From: a virus
Reading direction: 5' to 3' (one strand)
Virus record (IMG/VR): IMGVR_UViG_3300045959_000108
Coordinates: 1-34,595 of that record
Length of the DNA stretch: 34,595 nt
In this document: piece by piece, positions 31,803 to 34,595 of the stretch
How the letters are laid out: each line of letters opens with the position of its first letter
Position numbering within the stretch: the stretch's first letter is position 1
Translations under genes and position numbers: made by a program
The notes under the pieces: generated by a model
Told to the model about the DNA's origin: nothing
The model's input: the letters and a program-made list of their open reading frames with translations, nothing else
Database searches by the model: none

Positions 31803-32123
31803 TCAGATCCTGGTAAGTGCGGTTCCAGAGCGTTCGTAAGCGTTCACACGCTCTGGACGACCATGGATGCGATCCCGGATGACGTCTCTGGTACGGAGGG
31901 CCACAGCCTTGTCCAGGACGACATCTAGCGTACACCCGTCGCTAGTCCGAATGAAGTACAGCGGCTGGCCCCGACGCTTGGCGTTCGAGATGGCGATCAG
32001 GTCGGCTTCGTCTGAGGAGGCGATGCTGGTTTCGCCACGACCAGAGCGGATCGGCTGGCAACAGATTGTCTGACGAGTGCCAGGAATAAACATGCGCTCC
32101 TGCTTCTTGAGTGAATTGAACAT
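31803..32123 (-). CDS. Hypothetical early protein, first gene of leftward block (106 aa)
   Basis: The most upstream leftward gene, 92 bp from the divergent tail gene. Basic N-terminus (FNSLKKQER), then GRGETSIASSDEADLIAISNAKRRGQPLYFI and DGCTLDVVLDKAVALRTRDVIRDRI. A good ribosome site is not obvious (GAGAG about 9 nt upstream). No family recognised. Confidence 0.65.
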   Translation of the reverse strand: MFNSLKKQERMFIPGTRQTICCQPIRSGRGETSIASSDEADLIAISNAKRRGQPLYFIRTSDGCTLDVVLDKAVALRTRDVIRDRIHGRPERVNAYERSGTALTRI

Positions 32124-32138
32124 GGATTAGCTCTCGGG

Positions 32139-32167
32139 TTGAAAGGGAATAGAGATTCACCCACAAT
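32139..32167 (+). promoter_or_regulatory. Candidate sigma70-type promoter for tail genes
   Basis: TTGAAA (32139-32144) and CACAAT (32162-32167) are separated by 17 nt; 5/6 and 4/6 matches to the -35 and -10 consensus. It points to the tail gene starting at 32215. N4 late genes use host sigma70 RNA polymerase, so this is plausible. Not proven. Confidence 0.4.
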
Positions 32168-32174
32168 AAGACGC

Positions 32175-32195
32175 GGCCGTTTACCTTTAGCGGCC
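32175..32195. promoter_or_regulatory. Hairpin in the divergent intergenic region
   Basis: GGCCG (32175-32179) pairs with CGGCC (32191-32195) across an 11-nt loop; GCGGCC is also a direct repeat here. It would lie in the 5' leader of the tail mRNA or, on the other strand, upstream of the first leftward gene. Possible leader structure or protein-binding site. Confidence 0.35.
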
Positions 32196-32214
32196 TCCCA
32201 TTAAGGGTGAGCCC

Positions 32215-33465
32215 ATGCCTGTTGTAGACGTCCGAAACATTCCTACCGTAGTCGAGTTTGCACCCGACAACAAGGTAGTCGAATTCACTGAAACGGATGT
32301 CACAGCTCAGGTAGTAGTTGGTCCTACTGTTGTTGAGTTTTCCTGGGGTAGGCTCATTCCTGAACCTGGGCTTCGTGGTGGTGGGGTATTTCAGGGCGAT
32401 GTGCCCATTGGTCCATGGATCCCAGGTTTGCCACTTAACAGTGAACCTGTTGACCCAGAAAATGATTATCTGATGCTCTGGGATGAGAGTGGTCAGAACC
32501 ATGTGAGGGTTCCTGCTCAACTGGGTGCAGGAGGTATTGGTGAGATTCCCTGGGCTACTCGAGAAGAGACAGATGCTGGTGTTCTCACAGATAAGGCCCT
32601 TAACCCCGATGTCGGTGCTTATGCCTACGACCGTTTTCGATGGGTAGGACAACATTCTGCGGGCAAAGGCACGGCAACGGTTGCACTAGCTCCTGTGACA
32701 GGTGTTGTTACGTTAAACGGAGCCTTGTCAAACGTCTTTCGATTGCTGCTTACTCAGAATGTGCAGATGGCCAACCCGATCAATCCGGTGAATGGCCAAA
32801 CCATTAACATTCATTTGAAGCAGGATCCTACAGGTAACCACACGATCACTGATTGGGGTGACCAGTGGACCTTTGTTAACAAGATCAATCCAGTACTTTC
32901 CACAGACGGTAATGCGCATGATTTGCTGTCATGCCAATACAACGAAGTTGATGGAAAAATGCACTGCTCGTTTTTGCCAAACTACGGTGCAGGCTATATT
33001 CCTCCGCCCGATATTCCTTTTGAAGATTTTAACTTCCTGAATGTTGGTGGAGGAAACGAGCTTTTTCGAGATGTTGTTGGCATCGATATTAACTTTCGAA
33101 CTATCGTTGGATCTGGAGATGTAGATGTAACGACGGTTGGCGATACAGTTGTTGTGGCTTATACAGCACCTCCTGTTACTGATTACAGCGAGATGCCTTT
33201 CCTAATCTCTGGCGATGTGACGGAATATCCTGGTCTTCTTTATGCTAGACAGCTTGTTGCTGGAACTGGCATTTTGCTTGATACAGGAACAGAAGGGCAG
33301 ATGATCATTTCATCAGATCTTCAGCCCCTACCTCCTCTTGGAGAAACCGGCCAAGTCTTAGCAAAACTTTCGACCGACGATTTTGATGTGGGTTGGGTTA
33401 ATCCACCTGAAGGTGGTGGCGGTACGGGCGGATACCCGCCTCAACTTGGTTACGCGGGGATTTAA
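32215..33465 (+). CDS. Tail appendage / tail fiber protein
   Basis: The 416-aa protein opens with repeated beta strands (PTVVEFAPDNKVVEF...PTVVEFSW), has EIPWATREETDAGVLTDKALNP, the AT.EE..AG...D+AL.P pattern seen in tail fibers, and then long beta-rich regions with DVDVTTVGDTVVVAY near residue 303-317. It ends in a Gly/Pro-rich tail. It starts the rightward late cluster at this end. Likely a trimeric receptor-binding structure; which part binds the host is unknown. Confidence 0.75.
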   Translation: MPVVDVRNIPTVVEFAPDNKVVEFTETDVTAQVVVGPTVVEFSWGRLIPEPGLRGGGVFQGDVPIGPWIPGLPLNSEPVDPENDYLMLWDESGQNHVRVPAQLGAGGIGEIPWATREETDAGVLTDKALNPDVGAYAYDRFRWVGQHSAGKGTATVALAPVTGVVTLNGALSNVFRLLLTQNVQMANPINPVNGQTINIHLKQDPTGNHTITDWGDQWTFVNKINPVLSTDGNAHDLLSCQYNEVDGKMHCSFLPNYGAGYIPPPDIPFEDFNFLNVGGGNELFRDVVGIDINFRTIVGSGDVDVTTVGDTVVVAYTAPPVTDYSEMPFLISGDVTEYPGLLYARQLVAGTGILLDTGTEGQMIISSDLQPLPPLGETGQVLAKLSTDDFDVGWVNPPEGGGGTGGYPPQLGYAGI

Positions 33466-33467
33466 AC

Positions 33468-33794
33468 ATGGCATTTACTGGCAAAGTACTTGGTGATGGG
33501 CAGTTACCCACAACCAAGGGAACTCTCTATACCGTACCAGCTGGTACTACGACCTATGTGAAACGCATTTCATTCTTCAATACGAATGCGGCTTCTCAGA
33601 CTATTTTGGTTTACATCAATCCTGGAGCTACATCGAGAACATGGCGTAGGTATGTTCTAGCTCAGGATGAAGCAGTAGATCTGTTGGATCATGGAGATGC
33701 TTTGATTCTGCAAGAAGGAGACTTGATTGAGGCTCATACAACTACGGGCAGTGCTGTGGACTATTTTTTGATGGGTATTGAGGAAACGGCATGA
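33468..33794 (+). CDS. Small beta-rich tail appendage protein (108 aa)
   Basis: Begins 2 nt after the previous stop; the ribosome site GGGGA lies in the end of the upstream gene. The sequence is all-beta (TLYTVPAGTTTYVKRISFFNT, SQTILVYINPG, DYFLMGIEE), like the small proteins placed beside tail fibers. Its stop overlaps the next start (ATGA). Probably structural. Confidence 0.7.
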   Translation: MAFTGKVLGDGQLPTTKGTLYTVPAGTTTYVKRISFFNTNAASQTILVYINPGATSRTWRRYVLAQDEAVDLLDHGDALILQEGDLIEAHTTTGSAVDYFLMGIEETA

Positions 33795-34595
33795 GCGAGT
33801 TTAACAGCCAAGGCACAGATAAACAGGTTGATGAAATCAAATCATTTGTTGGCGAAAATGGCATCAACACTGAAGAAATTAATGGAGAGACTCTGATCAA
33901 ATTCACGATCAATGATCTTCCATTGATTACAGAACTAGATCCGGTAACGGATGAGTTGGTGTTTTATGACACCAGTCTTGCTCAGCATCGTCGTATCAAG
34001 CTAATTGATATTCCTACCAGTTCTGAAGAACTCAACACCTTTGAAGTTGATATTCAAACTTTTGGTGGTGGTCAAAATGGTTCAACAGCTGGTGTATTCA
34101 ACTGGAATAAACCAGTTGGTTGCAAAGCTGTATACATTTTGATGTGTGGAGCTGGTGGGGGTGGTGGAAGTGGTCGTGTTCAACCTGCTACTAGCGGTGC
34201 ACGAGGAGGTGCTGGAGGAGGTGCAGGCGGAAAGATGGAACATTGGGTTCCTGCTGCCGCTCTTCCAAGTGTTGTAGAAGTAACTATTGGCGCTGGAGGT
34301 ACTGGAGCTGCAGGAGTATCTACTGACGCTACAAATGGAAATGCTGGTGGTGCCGGTGGATACGCACGTTTTGGCGATGTTTGTTGGGCATCTGGTGGTG
34401 ATGGTGGTGCTGGAGGTATTGCAAGTTCAACTGTTGGTGGAGCTACTTCTGGTGGTATTCGAGTTTGGAACGGTGCTGATGGTGGAGCCGGTAACGACGG
34501 AACTGGTATAGCTGGAACTAATGATTTTTGGGGACCAGGTTCTGGAGGTGGAGGTGGAGGCTTAAATGCCACCTCTGCTACTTCATATTCTGGAG
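33791..34595 (+). CDS. Glycine-rich tail adhesin (3'-partial)
   Basis: The frame is open to the window end (268 codons seen). The first 85 residues are an acidic, linker-like part with NDLPLITELDPVTDELVFYDT. From about residue 95 there is a WNKPVGCKAVYILMCGAGGGGGSG segment, the hallmark of glycine-rich phage tail proteins, and then many poly-Gly stretches alternating with strands. Glycine-rich sandwich domains often carry host specificity at the tip of fibers. DNA here is repetitive (GGTGG triplets). Confidence 0.75.
   Translation, partial: MSEFNSQGTDKQVDEIKSFVGENGINTEEINGETLIKFTINDLPLITELDPVTDELVFYDTSLAQHRRIKLIDIPTSSEELNTFEVDIQTFGGGQNGSTAGVFNWNKPVGCKAVYILMCGAGGGGGSGRVQPATSGARGGAGGGAGGKMEHWVPAAALPSVVEVTIGAGGTGAAGVSTDATNGNAGGAGGYARFGDVCWASGGDGGAGGIASSTVGGATSGGIRVWNGADGGAGNDGTGIAGTNDFWGPGSGGGGGGLNATSATSYSG

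Noticed and set aside
32124-32214. N4-type hairpin promoter for the leftward early genes
   Set aside because: The only inverted repeat here has an 11-nt loop, not the 3-nt loop known for N4 virion polymerase promoters.
1-34595. CRISPR arrays, insertion sequences, integrase or attachment sites
   Set aside because: No regularly spaced repeats, transposase, integrase or lysogeny repressor were seen. The window looks purely lytic.

Overview
The window reads as part of a lytic podovirus genome of the Escherichia phage N4 type (Schitoviridae-like) infecting an unidentified, probably Gram-negative, bacterium. The main reasons are: (i) a giant protein of more than 2650 residues carrying all the T7-type single-subunit RNA polymerase motifs with N4 virion-RNA-polymerase spacing; (ii) an N4-order replication block made of a Dda-like helicase, a family A DNA polymerase, a PD-(D/E)XK nuclease, an ATPase/primase, a RecA-fold ATPase and SSB; (iii) a member of the N4 Gp49/Sf6 gp66 family lying tail-to-tail with the polymerase, as in N4. 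Family names come from motifs read by eye and no database was searched.

Layout. 1-7963 (+): 3' part of the virion RNA polymerase, whose 5' end lies outside the window. 7902-12474 (-): small genes, Gp49-like, a DUF5664-type dATP/dGTP pyrophosphohydrolase, an HD (DatZ/YfbR-like) phosphohydrolase, a metallophosphoesterase resembling T5 A1, and a GNAT protein. 12475-12794: a 320-bp noncoding island packed with hairpins. 12795-21622 (-): the replication module. 21628-25933 (-): many tiny overlapping genes, several membrane or zinc-ribbon proteins, ThyX, and a zinc aminopeptidase/deacylase flanked by two paralogous unknowns (the second reaches 26744). 26761-26873 (-): a tRNA-Glu(UUC) whose D-loop carries an insertion of about 37 nt, just downstream of an HNH endonuclease gene. 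27319-27974 (-): a small gene and dUTPase. 28017-28904 (+): a lysis pair, T4-type lysozyme and a membrane/coiled-coil protein. 28901-32123 (-): a TM-anchored protein, dCMP deaminase, a RelA/SpoT-type HD hydrolase, a SLOG-fold protein and small early-type genes. 32215-34595 (+): tail appendage genes, the last one running off the window.

How it fits together. The leftward block is almost continuous and translationally coupled through ATGA/GTGA/TAATG junctions. It supplies nucleotide metabolism (dCMP deaminase, dUTPase, ThyX, dNTP hydrolases), replication/recombination and probable host-takeover proteins. The rightward genes are late functions: virion polymerase, lysis and adhesins. No N4 RNAP I/II (gp15/gp16) equivalent appears in this 24-kb leftward block.

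Observations most worth following are the D-loop-expanded tRNA with an alternative 3' hairpin, the structured island next to ssb, a HELFH metallopeptidase motif inside the virion RNA polymerase, the DatZ/MazZ-like enzyme pair, and the SLOG plus alarmone-hydrolase-like pair.
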